NCBI GenBank assembly: GCA_947579605.1
Contig: OX388313.1
Coordinates: 27,035,214-27,099,213, forward strand
Direction: 5' to 3'
Length of the DNA: 64,000 bases
From: Athripsodes cinereus
Lineage: Eukaryota > Arthropoda > Insecta > Trichoptera > Leptoceridae
The notes below the pieces were generated by a model. It was not told where the DNA came from. It saw nothing but the letters and a program-made list of their open reading frames with translations, and did not search any database. The position numbers and the translations under genes are program-made. This document shows positions 54,742 through 64,000 of this stretch, in pieces. Positions within the stretch are counted from its first letter, which is position 1. Every line of letters begins with the position of its first letter.

Positions 54742-55026
54742 ATGTGCTTTGAGGTTTTGAATCTTTCCTCCGCCTATAATTCCACAAAATCTCAAGTCAC
54801 CGATGCATTTGCAAGCTTTTTAATAATTATTATCAATAGCTTGTTCGTCTCTCGATATTTATACAAATTTAAAGCGCAGACGTCCGTTATAGTTCCAAAT
54901 CAACAATTCGCAGAAGATAATATTGAGCAAATAACAAATTCGCAGAACATTGCAATTATACAAACAAACCCTTCCTCATACTTAAAACCAAATTTCTTGG
55001 ACTTGCGTACAAAACGTATAAGTTGA
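54742..55026 (+). CDS. Unrecognised 94-codon ORF with one membrane segment
   Basis: ATG-led frame ending in TGA. Residues about 24-41 (ASFLIIIINSLFVSRYLY) form one hydrophobic segment, followed by a soluble, glutamine/asparagine-rich tail (VIVPNQQFAEDNIEQITNSQ) ending LDLRTKRIS. No family was recognised. The composition is less monotonous than most chance frames here. It could be a 3' exon of a host gene, the end of a mobile-element protein, or chance. No promoter, polyadenylation site or flanking repeat was identified. Confidence 0.3.
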   Translation: MCFEVLNLSSAYNSTKSQVTDAFASFLIIIINSLFVSRYLYKFKAQTSVIVPNQQFAEDNIEQITNSQNIAIIQTNPSSYLKPNFLDLRTKRIS

Positions 55027-55029
55027 CAT

Positions 55030-56220
55030 TATTTATGGTCCAGACGCCTTTTGTAAATAGTATTGTTATTCTTTTTATGTATTTTTGTGAAGGTGTCAAT
55101 CTCCGAGATTAGACAAAATATCTTTTGTTATAAATGAAATGCATTGTACACCTTTTTTCTGTGTATTGTTGTATAGATTCATTACACTGAATTACTGTCT
55201 CAGGCGCCTAACGTAAATTTTGAGGTGTTTTAATGATTTATTGTTATTTACCCAACGACCTTTATGATTCATATAGACTAGAAATTTAAAGGAAAAATAC
55301 GTACTGCGACCAATCAAATTGTGCGGCCAAAATAATTTCATATCATACATCGACTTCAACTTTCGTATCTATTTTTTGTGAACAGATTTAGAAAAAGTAT
55401 GTTTCTGTTTATATAAATATATTGACGGTTCATATATTAGATGTGGCACAAATCGTCCCACAAGGGACGGGTTGCCGTAATCTTATAAATAATAACAATA
55501 ATATATTAGAAGTGTACCTTTTGACAACAATGGTCGATTTGTGTTTACAATATTAATTACTTACTTAACGTGAAGGATATCTGTGTTTTTTCCTATAGTA
55601 GGGATGTTTGTATTAGTTCGTCAGGTATATGAGATGTACAATAATACTTGCATATACGAGCGAGGGAGTCTATTACTATCTAAATGTTACGGATTGAAAC
55701 AGCAAATGTTTTTAGTCTTGTTTCAATTTTGGAACATGCTTTACGAGAAAATGTGTAACACCTTAATAGTCTATCTATACTATAAATGTCATTGTACGAC
55801 AGAACTTTATTATCGAAAAGTACATAATTGCATCTATGTATCCTATTTTTCCGATATTTATTTATAGGTACCAACTTCACAAACGACACACTGGCCATTG
55901 ACAATTTAGGTTTATTACAAATATAATTTACATAATTATATAAGTAGGTACACATAAAAAAAAAAAACAAAAAAATTAACACAGCACGATATGTGGGATA
56001 ACCTGGTTGGTCCCAGCATACTGCGTTGAATACGCACACCTACAAAATTAATTTTTTATATAATTATTTTATTTTTATGTGAAATTAATTGTAATCAGTG
56101 TACAGTAAAAATAATTTTATTACCTACTGTACAGTTATTAATGACGTAGCCAGTATGATCCCAGCATGTTTTCTATATTACGATTTTTTCCTATGCCATA
56201 AAAATAACATGATTTTCATG
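55030..56220. other. AT-rich DNA, nothing recognised
   Basis: Two overlapping short frames at 55583-55867 and 55680-56039 lie on opposite strands; neither resembles a known family. Confidence 0.4.
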
Positions 56221-56221
56221 C

Positions 56222-56300
56222 CATGAGTACGGCTTGCATGTTTATTACATGCAGATAGTCTGCTGGCTACCCCACTTGTGTATGCCATGATGGTATAATA
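56222..56300 (+). mobile_element. RTE-tailed short element, 3' end
   Basis: ACGGCTTGCATGTTTATTAC, ATGCAGATAGTCTGCTGGCT, ACCCCACTTGTGTATGCCAT and GATGGTATAATAGTAGTAGT, with a (TAG)n tail after the stop-like TGATGG. Plus sense. Confidence 0.7.
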
Positions 56301-56597
56301 GTAGTAGTAGTACTAGTAGGCAAGATTAATTTTTATACAAATGAAGGATACCTATATGTATAACTTTGTCAATACCCGCCTCATACAAGCAACCCACAAC
56401 TACAAGACACAAAAGTCTTAAGAAGACCTTTGTGTCTTCCGGGTACTTAACGGGTAAAAAATTGTAATTGTTCAACAGCGAATTTTGTTATTTTTTAATA
56501 AATATATTTTCGTTTAAATACTACCTAATCAAGGTCTTCAATCGGATACTAAGTACACAATATCTATCTATAACATCACGGTATCTTCCACCAGATT

Positions 56598-56693
56598 CGA
56601 CTGTCCAGTTCCAAAACTCAACAAGTCGAAATTTCAGAAAATTTTGATTAATTGTGGAATTTTGACTTGTTGAGTTGTGGAACTAAACAGTCG
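56598..56693. mobile_element. Small hairpin element (about 96 bp)
   Basis: CGACTGTCCAGTTCC, ACTCAACAAGTCGAAATTTC on the left pairs with GAATTTTGACTTGTTGAGTT, GTGGAACTAAACAGTCG on the right. Weaker pairing extends out to about 56573 and 56712. A related arm is at 38561. Confidence 0.7.
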
Positions 56694-56712
56694 TGTAGAT
56701 ATACCACGACGA

Positions 56713-57199
56713 TGTTATTCACCGCGCAATTTGGAAAATATCCTGTTTTGAGCGAGTATAATAATATTATTATTATGAATGAAACAAATGATAATGAATT
56801 CCAAATATTATTTACATAACAACAAGTGTGAAAACTCAAAACAAATATTAACAAAAATAACAAAATAAATAAATAACACTACATAAAAAAAAAACTTGTG
56901 AATTGACATTGTTCGTCGCATAATATCTCAAAATCTCAAATTTACGAGTACCTACCCACTATAAGTCATTTTAATTATGAATTAATTCTTAGTAAATCTA
57001 ATAAATATTTGCATCAGTTCATTAAATGTATCTATGTATTTCTATGAACTGTTTATACACTTCACATATCCTCTATACAAACTTTCATCCTTAGGGTGTG
57101 TTCCTCCATAAAATAAAGTACATAACTCAAATATTTCCATCATTTTAAATATTATCATTTTTTAATAGATATTTTTTATTCAATCATCTTCCTTCCATT
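56713..57199. other. AT-rich spacer
   Basis: Nothing recognised. Confidence 0.5.
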
Positions 57200-57452
57200 C
57201 ATACAATCACGACATTACCCATCAGTGAAGTAGCCAGCAGATAAACTGCGTGTATTAAACATGCAGATAATCCTCTCCGTGCCAACAAAAAATAAGACAT
57301 TCGGGATTAGTTGCATGCCTCGTCGCTAAATTGTGAATGATAAATGTATGCTACGTAAGGTTTTATGAACACCTGCGTTTAACAGGACACTCGAAAGCTT
57401 GTAGAAAATAGTTGGAGACATATTCTTTACCGGGGACTCCACGGGGTAGAGA
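57200..57452 (-). mobile_element. RTE-tailed short element, full length
   Basis: ATACAATCACGACATTACCC, AGTGAAGTAGCCAGCAGATA, TGTATTAAACATGCAGATAA, CCTCTCCGTGCCAACAAAAA, CATTCGGGATTAGTTGCATG, CAGGACACTCGAAAGC and the 5' end ATTCTTTACCGGGGACTCCA CGGGG. A further fragment (ACCGGTTCTTATTGCGATCT CCACGG) follows at about 57525-57550. Confidence 0.7.
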
Positions 57453-57552
57453 GATTGATAAATATGAACAGATAAATTTACCCACATGAAATTTTAAATT
57501 GCAAACGTACAGAAAAGAATAAGATACCGGTTCTTATTGCGATCTCCACGGA

Positions 57553-58892
57553 GTTTAAAAGTTTTTATATACGAGAGAGTTGAAAAATAAGTAAATTGTC
57601 AACTAAACGGATAAATAGGAGTCCTTGGACTTCTGAAATATCCGAGAAATAAAGTTATTTTAAGAATATTTATATATCGTATAACTTACACAAAATAGAA
57701 CTTAATCCCTCGAATTGAGCAGAGTTCGAGCTTTCCAAGATAATTGTAGTTTGGTATCTTTTATATTAAATTTACAAACGATATTACAGTTTTTATGATA
57801 CTGAGTCGTTAGATATGTACGAACAGTGACTTATAAATATAAGTGTATATTATTTCAAATTAAAATTTAATTTACGAGTACCTATACTGATTGTGCAAGG
57901 ACCAGGGCAACCGACTAGTTTGCTCATAATGAATATTATTTTTCTGTAAGTAAATATCCGTATGTTTCGTAAACCCATTCGCTCAACGCGACTCGACAAC
58001 TCATCGATGTTGCTCAATTGGTCATAACGTACCCAGACCCACCTTTTGTTGTCAATCTTTTAATGTTCAAATCACTTGAACCGTAATGACACTGTCTCGT
58101 CCATCATCATATTGCAGTTGCACTATGGTTATTTACATATCGCAATTAATGGCGTACCACTAGTGGCATCATGTATGCCACTAATTGCTTTGTGTAAATT
58201 CTCCTCTCTCGCACTATATTGGTCTTAAATGTGTTCATCCCTGAGAATCTGCTTACCATGTCACTATACTATATTCACATATTTAATAATACTTCGTAAC
58301 ATGTCTAAATCTCCTAAAAAATAAATAACAATAAAAAAACTGGAGCACTTAAGATAAAAAAGATTTGCGCATTAGGTATATCCTACACATATTTTTCTTA
58401 CTTATTGGGTCAGGGGCCCACGACGTTTAATCGCCTGATTCAGAGAACTTTGTTCTTTGCGGCTTTCAGAACCTTTGGCCAATCCAACCCACGTATTCAA
58501 CTCTTACTCTTTGTATCACTTTTCCTCAAGCGTCTTTCAATACTTCCTGTTTCCTTGTAAATTAGCATGTACAACTGATTTGGTATTAAGTTTTTAAACT
58601 GCAATATGATAAATTTGTTATGTAAATGTTGATTTGGAATACATGAATTTATTTTTTCCTTTTCAACATTTCCTGCAAAAGAAGTGATTCATATTATGTA
58701 GACATCATATAAAAAAAGCGCACGAAGTGCTCTACGCTCGTTGCAAAAATTAGATTAAGATTATATTTTAAATAATAAATTCAAATTGCTTAAGTGTACT
58801 TTGAAGAAACAAAACTTAAAAAAAGAAAGGTAAAAGAAATGATGTCTGGTAAAATAAAACAAATAAAGAAGGAATGAAATAATTCTTTGATT
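57553..58892. other. AT-rich DNA, nothing recognised
   Basis: No gene supported; 57960-58060 is slightly richer in CpG but has no open frame. Confidence 0.4.
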
Positions 58893-59075
58893 ATTTCTTC
58901 TTCTTCATCCTGTACCATGTCAGGTCCCTCCGACGTTGGTGATCACTCCGGCGATAACTTGCCTGTCCTGTGCTGCCCTGAACAGGTCATCTACCTTCCT
59001 CATTCCGGTTTATTCTCTAATGTTGCGCAGTCAGGACATCTGCTTTCTGCCAACTCCCCGTCTTCCCTCTATAGA
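58893..59075 (-). mobile_element. Non-LTR ORF tail (WLRNIRDWTG type), copy 3
   Basis: Minus frame: GRRGVGRKQMS, a stop in place of W, LRNIRE, another stop, TGMRKVDDLFRAAQDRQVIA, GVITNVGGT and TGA. Two stops mark it as dead. CTTCTTCTTC tail on the left. Confidence 0.7.
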
Positions 59076-59323
59076 TTACTGGTTCATATTATTTTGTAAC
59101 TCAGAAGTATATATAAAAGGGCTCTGCAAAGAATAGGTCAAAATCTGAATTGGTCCACGATAGATCTAGAAAAAGGTCGATAGAAACAAATGTCAGATCA
59201 ATTATTAAACAAATTGACTCATATAGCCTATATAACAAGCCATCGAACTTTCTAGACACCCTATTAAAATTGAGTAAAAACCACAATTGATTCCATAGTA
59301 TGTGTACAAAATGCATTAGACGC

Positions 59324-59775
59324 AAATAATAACCCATAATAAACCATCGAAGAATCTAGAAACTTTGGGAGGATCAAATAGTAGAGCTCTTTTTTTATTT
59401 CGGGCTCGATCTAGAAAATGCAACCGAAAAAATGAATGTATGACTGTCATAGAACAATCTTAATTATCCTAGAACATTCACTTACTTGTATTATCTAAAC
59501 ATGATTTTATTTATTTATTTATTTTATTCTTCTTGCACATCATCATTTATATAACAATTCCATGGTAGATGTAAAAGAATTGATAGATGGACACAAATAA
59601 TAGTCCTAGATCGTATAGCCAACAATAAAACATCGAAGAATCTAGATTATTTGTGAGGATTAAGTAGAACACTTTATTAATTTCGTGCTCAATCTAGAAA
59701 ATGCAACCGATAGAAAGAATATTATGATTGTCATAGATCTTGATTACCCTAGAATGTTTAACCACTTGTATCGTG
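59324..59775. repeat. Diverged tandem pair, spacing about 285 bp
   Basis: 59345-59497 and 59630-59775 share AAACCATCGAAGAATCTAGA, TTTCG-GCTC, ATCTAGAAAATGCAACCGA, TGACTGTCATAGA and CCTAGAA, each ending near CACTTGTAT. Short relatives (GATCTAGAAAA) occur at 59163. Between the copies lies a T-rich block with TTCTTGCACATCAT, a phrase also near 50946. Confidence 0.65.
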
Positions 59776-60006
59776 TTGAAATTTAGACGGTAAATGCGCT
59801 TTTTTGTACTTTGTACATAATAGGCCTTGACTTTGTACTTTCAGTAAATTAAAATAATATTGTATCGCTTATGCGGACGATCTATGAATGATCCTACTTG
59901 ATTTATGTATTTGAAGATGTGTGACCATCGTCGCAAGTTCATTGTGATATTGGATGTGAATAATTAATTTCTTGCTATTGAAGCATCAAAGTAAAAAGGA
60001 CAATAT

Positions 60007-60007
<1 letters not shown>

Positions 60008-60040
<33 letters not shown>

Positions 60041-62378
60041 CCTTCATTATGGCATAGCATCCTACGAGGATGATTTGTGCCAAAAACAGTCTCAAGGTAT
60101 AGTTAAATAGTCAAGAAGATAGTCATCACAGAATAATAAAATTGGCTTTCATTGATTTGAGAAGGGACAAATGGATTGATTCGGATGTCATACTCAGCAA
60201 TGATTCAATATTCAAAGGAAATTGGCAATCGTTCTGAAGAGCATCAACGAAAATATCATATGCATCCCTGATAGGGCACCCCAGGAAAACATGGTCAAGC
60301 GTCTCCTCGTCCAGGCCGCACTCGCAGTATGGGCTTTCAACAAGTTGGATTTTAAAAAGATGAGCGTCCAGTCTACAGTGTCCAAATCGCATTCGACATA
60401 TGGCAGTAATTTCAGATCTGTTGAATTTCGATTTGTGGAACCAAGGTTTTCTTGCGATTTGGACCTGGATCGACCTATATCTTTTTCCTTTTATGAGTGA
60501 TACGTCCATCCACAATTCACTCCACTTTTTACGAGCATCAGCTTCTACGGTTCGCTTTATGTCATCGTCTGGAAGGATGAAATCTTCCATCGTTGTTCCG
60601 AGGGTGCAAGCAGTTTTAGCCAATTCATCGACAGATTCGTTGTGGCGGATACCACAATGTGCCGGAATCCATGCGATAATGGTATCTTGATTGGATAAGG
60701 ATCGATAGTACATAAGGTTTCTAATGCGCATAATATTCGGATTATCACTGAGAGTCGAAGAAGGGGACATAAGAGTTTGTACAAGAGACAGAGAGTCAGT
60801 AAAAATGACGCATTTCATGATATTATGCGTATTTGATAGACACAAGGCTTCAATTATTGCAGCGCATTCCGCCGTGAAAACTGATTTAGATGTCAATTTC
60901 AATTGAGAGGAAATATTTAGAGAAGGTATGAGGGCTGCAGCTCCAGTGCTTTCACTTGCAGAAAGCTTTGAACCATCTGTAAATATCGTTACGTGATTAG
61001 GCCACTTGTCGGCCACTATGGAAAGAAAATTTCGATTCATGCATTCTTCAGATAATTTAGTATATTTGTTCAATCCTATGTTATCAATCACATTAGGCAT
61101 AAATTGTAGAAGTTCAAATGCGGAATCGTAAAAAGGTGAAGGGAACGGAAACTGTTTTATGTTGAATGAAACATTATATTTATTTATACTATTGCATAGG
61201 TGAGGAGTAGGCTTATTAGACCAGTATCTGTTTGTTTCGTAGAGAGTTTTCAGAATATGAAGGCTTTTCAGAAGAGGATGATTGGAGTATTTAAGTCTTT
61301 TTAGAATAAAAGTGTCTGATAAGTATTGTCTTCTGAGTGGAAGTGGCATATCCACGCACTCTACTTGAAGCGAGTTAATAGGAGTGGACTGCATGGCTCC
61401 GACTATTAGTCGGAGGGATTTGGATTGAATTCTCTCCAACTTAGTTTCCAAATATTTCGGAAGTGGGCAAAAGAGGAAGCTCGCGTAATCCAAGTGACAA
61501 CGAACAAGTGCATTGTAAATATTCTTCATAGAGGTGGGATGACTACCCCAAGATACACCAGTGATCGCCCTCAGTAAATTTATAGAGTTCTCGCATTTTT
61601 CTGCAACATGGTTAATTTGGGATCTCCAACATAGTTTTCGTTCCATATGTAGACCCAAAAATTTGAGTTCATTCACTTGGGGGATTGGTGTTCCATCCAC
61701 ATCAAGGGAAACGGAGGGAATGTTGTGTTTTCTTGAAAATAGAATAGATTTGGATTTGGAAGCAGAAATACAGAAAGAATTTTTATTCATCCAATTGTTA
61801 ATGTTCTCCAAAGCTGTTTGTATTAGAGCAACTGCACTATCGATATTTTTGTTTGCTGCATAGAGGGCCAGATCGTCTGCGTATTGAATTATTTTAACGC
61901 CACTAGGAAGGACTTGATCCAAGTCAGAGCAATAAATATTAAAAAGCACTGGGCTTAAAACAGAACCTTGCGGGAGACCCTTCCATACTTTTCTACGAGT
62001 GCCCCCAAGACCGTCATCGATGACTATTTCTCTGTCAGAGAACATGTTGTATATTATATTGCAAAATGGGAGAGGAAGATTAATATTTATGAGTTTTTGG
62101 TAAAGTGTGGAAATACATACGTTGTCAAAAGCTGAATTTATGTCCAAGAAAACGGCTGCTACGTGTTCTTTATTAGTAAAGGCAATATTTATGTCTGTGA
62201 TGAGTATACTAAGATTATCTGCACATGAAAGTGATCTTCTGAAACCAAATTGACTTACAGAGAGCAAACAATTATGCTCTATATACCAGACCAACCTATT
62301 TTTAATCAGATGTTCAAAGAGTTTTAGTGCACAGGAGGACATAGCTATTGGTCGGTAAGAAGAGCCCGAATTGGGATC
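60008..62378 (-). mobile_element. Young 5'-truncated non-LTR retrotransposon
   Basis: The minus-sense insertion has a poly-A tail (T-run 60008-60040), a short 3' UTR, and the RT/RNase H ORF broken at its 5' end near 62378. A perfect 12-bp direct repeat ACAATATTATTT flanks it (60000-60011, 62379-62390), the signature of target-primed insertion. The coding match continues upstream of the first ATG (DPNSGSSYRPIA) to the break, so the missing part is the endonuclease and ORF1. Confidence 0.9.
60126..62342 (-). CDS. Reverse transcriptase-RNase H of a non-LTR element (738 codons)
   Basis: Would copy element RNA at the nicked target. RT palm: FLDINSAFDN (65-74, motif A), GLPQGSVLSP (122-131, motif B), YADD (154-157, motif C), KFLGLHMERK (227-236). 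RNase H (about 452-580) has D456 (FTDGS), E492 (AECAAIIEAL), D516 (FTDSLSL) and D572 (ESVDELAK). A zinc knuckle follows: C673, C675, H684, C689 (CECGLDEETLDHVFLGC). RNase H plus knuckle fits the I/Jockey/R1-type superfamily; exact clade not determined. The ATG is internal, and the frame is open 5' of it to the truncation. No disabling mutation is seen, but without the endonuclease it cannot retrotranspose alone. Confidence 0.9.
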   Translation of the reverse strand: MSSCALKLFEHLIKNRLVWYIEHNCLLSVSQFGFRRSLSCADNLSILITDINIAFTNKEHVAAVFLDINSAFDNVCISTLYQKLININLPLPFCNIIYNMFSDREIVIDDGLGGTRRKVWKGLPQGSVLSPVLFNIYCSDLDQVLPSGVKIIQYADDLALYAANKNIDSAVALIQTALENINNWMNKNSFCISASKSKSILFSRKHNIPSVSLDVDGTPIPQVNELKFLGLHMERKLCWRSQINHVAEKCENSINLLRAITGVSWGSHPTSMKNIYNALVRCHLDYASFLFCPLPKYLETKLERIQSKSLRLIVGAMQSTPINSLQVECVDMPLPLRRQYLSDTFILKRLKYSNHPLLKSLHILKTLYETNRYWSNKPTPHLCNSINKYNVSFNIKQFPFPSPFYDSAFELLQFMPNVIDNIGLNKYTKLSEECMNRNFLSIVADKWPNHVTIFTDGSKLSASESTGAAALIPSLNISSQLKLTSKSVFTAECAAIIEALCLSNTHNIMKCVIFTDSLSLVQTLMSPSSTLSDNPNIMRIRNLMYYRSLSNQDTIIAWIPAHCGIRHNESVDELAKTACTLGTTMEDFILPDDDIKRTVEADARKKWSELWMDVSLIKGKRYRSIQVQIARKPWFHKSKFNRSEITAICRMRFGHCRLDAHLFKIQLVESPYCECGLDEETLDHVFLGCPIRDAYDIFVDALQNDCQFPLNIESLLSMTSESIHLSLLKSMKANFIIL

Positions 62379-62405
62379 ACAATATTATTTATATATTCTT
62401 TTTGC

Positions 62406-62636
62406 GCATCATCCGTCACACGCCGCTTCCCTCGCGGGGTAGGCAGAAAGGATCGAGCGCCACTTCCTTCTATCCCTGCATACATCATTCACTTCCGTCA
62501 CTGTTATACAATTCCTCATGCATGCTCTCCTGTTCAATGTGCTCAACACATACATACGTCCTGTAGGATTTAAATGATCTTGCCATTTAATCCTCGGACG
62601 TCCACGTTGTGTCGCGCACCAAAAATCAATATCCAT
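62406..62636 (-). mobile_element. RTE-like 3' tail, family 2
   Basis: Minus frame: QRGRPRIKWQDHLNPTGR, LSTLNRRACMRNCITVTEVN and RKWRSILSAYPAREAA then TGA. Its 3' end is only about 15 bases from the target duplication of the neighbouring LINE. Confidence 0.75.
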
Positions 62637-63433
62637 TTTAAATTACTAGGACGAAATGCAGTAGGGAGATTATCACTATTTAAGTATTTAGTTCTTTCTT
62701 CCATCTAACCATGCTCTTTTCATCAAGAGTATTGCTTACCGATACATTATACCGCTTTACAAGGAATTCTGGTAATTTATGGTCTGCGCCTTCAAGTGCA
62801 AAGAGCATATTGTTCAGTGTGTGTTTGTCGTTTCGGTGTTTTTAAGATCATAATATATAAGTGTCTATGTGTTTTCCTTCAATTCAATTCATGTGTTTCA
62901 CAAATTCAAACCATACCACAGAATGTATTGTGGATATTGTTTGTTTTTAACTTATATATATATAAGGTAAACTTCAAAAATATTTGCTTACAATCATATT
63001 TGTCATATTATGTAGATTCTATCACAGAATATTCCACAAAGGGATCAGTGAACTTAATGCAAGGATTAAAATTTTAAAATTCATTTAGTATATACACGAA
63101 TATCTTCCATGTGCTGTAAACAACAAGTTACATAACAATAAGCAGCAAGCCTCATTGCTGCTGAATTCGAGATATGCTGGATGGCTTATAGATAACGAGT
63201 TCTTTGGTATATTTATGTGATTGGAAAATTGCAATATTTGGAAATCATTCATTTATAAATCTTATATTCTTTTTATGGTACAGATAAGACTTCTTCATGT
63301 TCAATGAAAACCATCAAATTAACTATCTGACTACCTTACTTAATGACATTACGTTTCTAAAATAAATAACATGTACTATTTTCTGTCCCTACATCATTGA
63401 TGTTTCGCTGTACCCCTCCGAGTATCATTAGTA
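62637..63433. other. AT-rich DNA upstream of exon-like blocks
   Basis: GCCTCATTGCTGCTGAATTC at about 63150 may be a tiny relic of the RTE-tailed family. TTGTTCAGTGTGTG at about 62811-62824 contains an initiator-like word. No gene could be defined. Confidence 0.3.
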
Positions 63434-63822
63434 ATGTCGTCAGATTCGTTTCCTAGAATAATGTTATCTATTACAATGATAATAATATTTTGTCACACAT
63501 CTGTTTTATTTACTTATTATAACTATCTATCTGTAATTGTAAGTAATACATTACTTAGTTATAACTTCATATTTCAATATAATATCTTTGTCTCTTTGAC
63601 AGGATATTACAACTGATGAAAACATACCTCGTCAACGTAATGATAAAGGTATGTAATTATTGGTTATTATCTCTCTATTAGGATATTATTGTCAATCTCA
63701 TTTAGATAAATATTATAATAATATAGCATATCTGTTTTACTGTCGTCTTTACAGGATGTAGCAAAGTTAATATTATTACGATTTCTCCAACTATATCTAT
63801 TTCAAAATCGTTCTATGTTCGA
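63434..63822 (+). other. Candidate host gene exons (three splice-bounded blocks)
   Basis: Block 1, 63434-63538: ATG (TAGTAATGTCG) then 35 codons, hydrophobic (IMLSITMIIIFCHTSVLF), ending before GTAAGT. Block 2, 63603-63648: after a pyrimidine-rich acceptor (TTTGTCTCTTTGACAG) and before GTATGT. Block 3, 63755-63822: after TTTACTGTCGTCTTTACAG and before GTAAGT. Implied introns are 64 and 106 bases, normal for insects. Joined in the ATG frame they stay open (blocks 2-3 read DITTDENIPRQRNDKG, then CSKVNIITISPTISISKSF). Another frame through blocks 2-3 is also open, with MKTYLVNVMIKDVAKLILLR then FLQLYLFQNRSMFE and a TAA. Which is right, and whether the gene is real, cannot be settled here; the family is not recognised. 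Confidence 0.35.
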
Positions 63823-63937
63823 GTAAGTACATCTTGTTGGGATCTACTTATCGAATATCGAGAAACTTGTGATTATTTTCATTAGGCTTCCTTCACGCTT
63901 TATCTCAATTTCCTCTTTCTTTTCAACACTATAATTC

Positions 63938-64000
63938 ATTAGGTAAATTCAAACAAGTGTTTCTTTCTACTATAAATTATTGATCACGAAAGAGACGTCT
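63938..64000. mobile_element. Hairpin element (MITE-like), cut by window end
   Basis: TTAGGTAAATTCAAACAAGT, GTTTCTTTCTACTATAAATT and CGAAAGAGACGTCT repeat the left arm at 26328-26398. The second arm would lie beyond the window. Confidence 0.7.

Noticed and set aside
55583..56039. Paired ORFs of 94 and 119 codons
   Set aside because: Opposite strands over the same AT-rich DNA; no recognisable domain or start context.
60222..61863. Several plus-strand ORFs of 60-100 codons
   Set aside because: They are antisense shadows of the minus-strand RT/RNase H frame.

Overview
This window looks like AT-rich nuclear DNA from an insect, most likely a moth or butterfly. No bacterial, organellar or viral genome structure is visible. 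Evidence for Lepidoptera: recurrent TAGGTACCTACC-type strings, tRNA-derived SINEs whose body resembles common lepidopteran SINEs, and many RTE-type retrotransposon tails ending in a GGGGTAGGCA-like motif. The assignment is an inference; another insect such as a hemipteran is not excluded.

Layout: almost everything recognisable is mobile DNA, mostly 5'-truncated. (1) Retrotransposon pieces: a 738-codon RT/RNase H/zinc-knuckle ORF on the minus strand (60126-62342) with poly-A tail and a perfect 12-bp target duplication; a Copia 3' half with one LTR (46216-47729); RTE-like ORF tails at 3761, 7450, 21275, 42117, 45935, 49039 and 62406; and tails of several other non-LTR lineages (10452, 15151, 16318, 19500, 22464, 23740, 31198, 32727, 36284, 40063, 52427, 53066, 58893). 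(2) DNA transposons: a Tc1-type element with an intact 339-aa DD34E transposase (53295-54674), two hAT-like non-autonomous elements with perfect 8-bp target duplications (2891-3277, 50207-51170), a TA-flanked 783-bp element (43673-44455), two small elements with about 30-bp terminal repeats and 4-bp duplications (36984-37505, 37600-37857), and several fold-back or hairpin elements. (3) SINEs: eight copies of a tRNA-derived family, two copies of a second tRNA-derived family, and about a dozen copies of a roughly 250-bp family whose 3' end matches the RTE tails and which I infer is mobilised by RTE.

Host coding content is scarce. The best candidate is at the right edge (63434-63822), where an ATG-led block and two exon-like blocks are bounded by good splice signals and stay open when joined; the family is not recognised and the reading frame is ambiguous. 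An unrecognised 94-codon ORF with one membrane segment lies at 54742-55026. No true tRNA, rRNA, CRISPR array or operon was found. The rest is AT-rich intergenic or intronic DNA with short microsatellites.

The genes do not form a pathway; they form a layered record of insertions (SINE inside a fold-back element, Tc1 inside a palindrome, LINE beside an RTE tail, Copia joined to an RTE remnant). The clearest functional relationship is between autonomous RTE elements and the short elements that share their 3' end.
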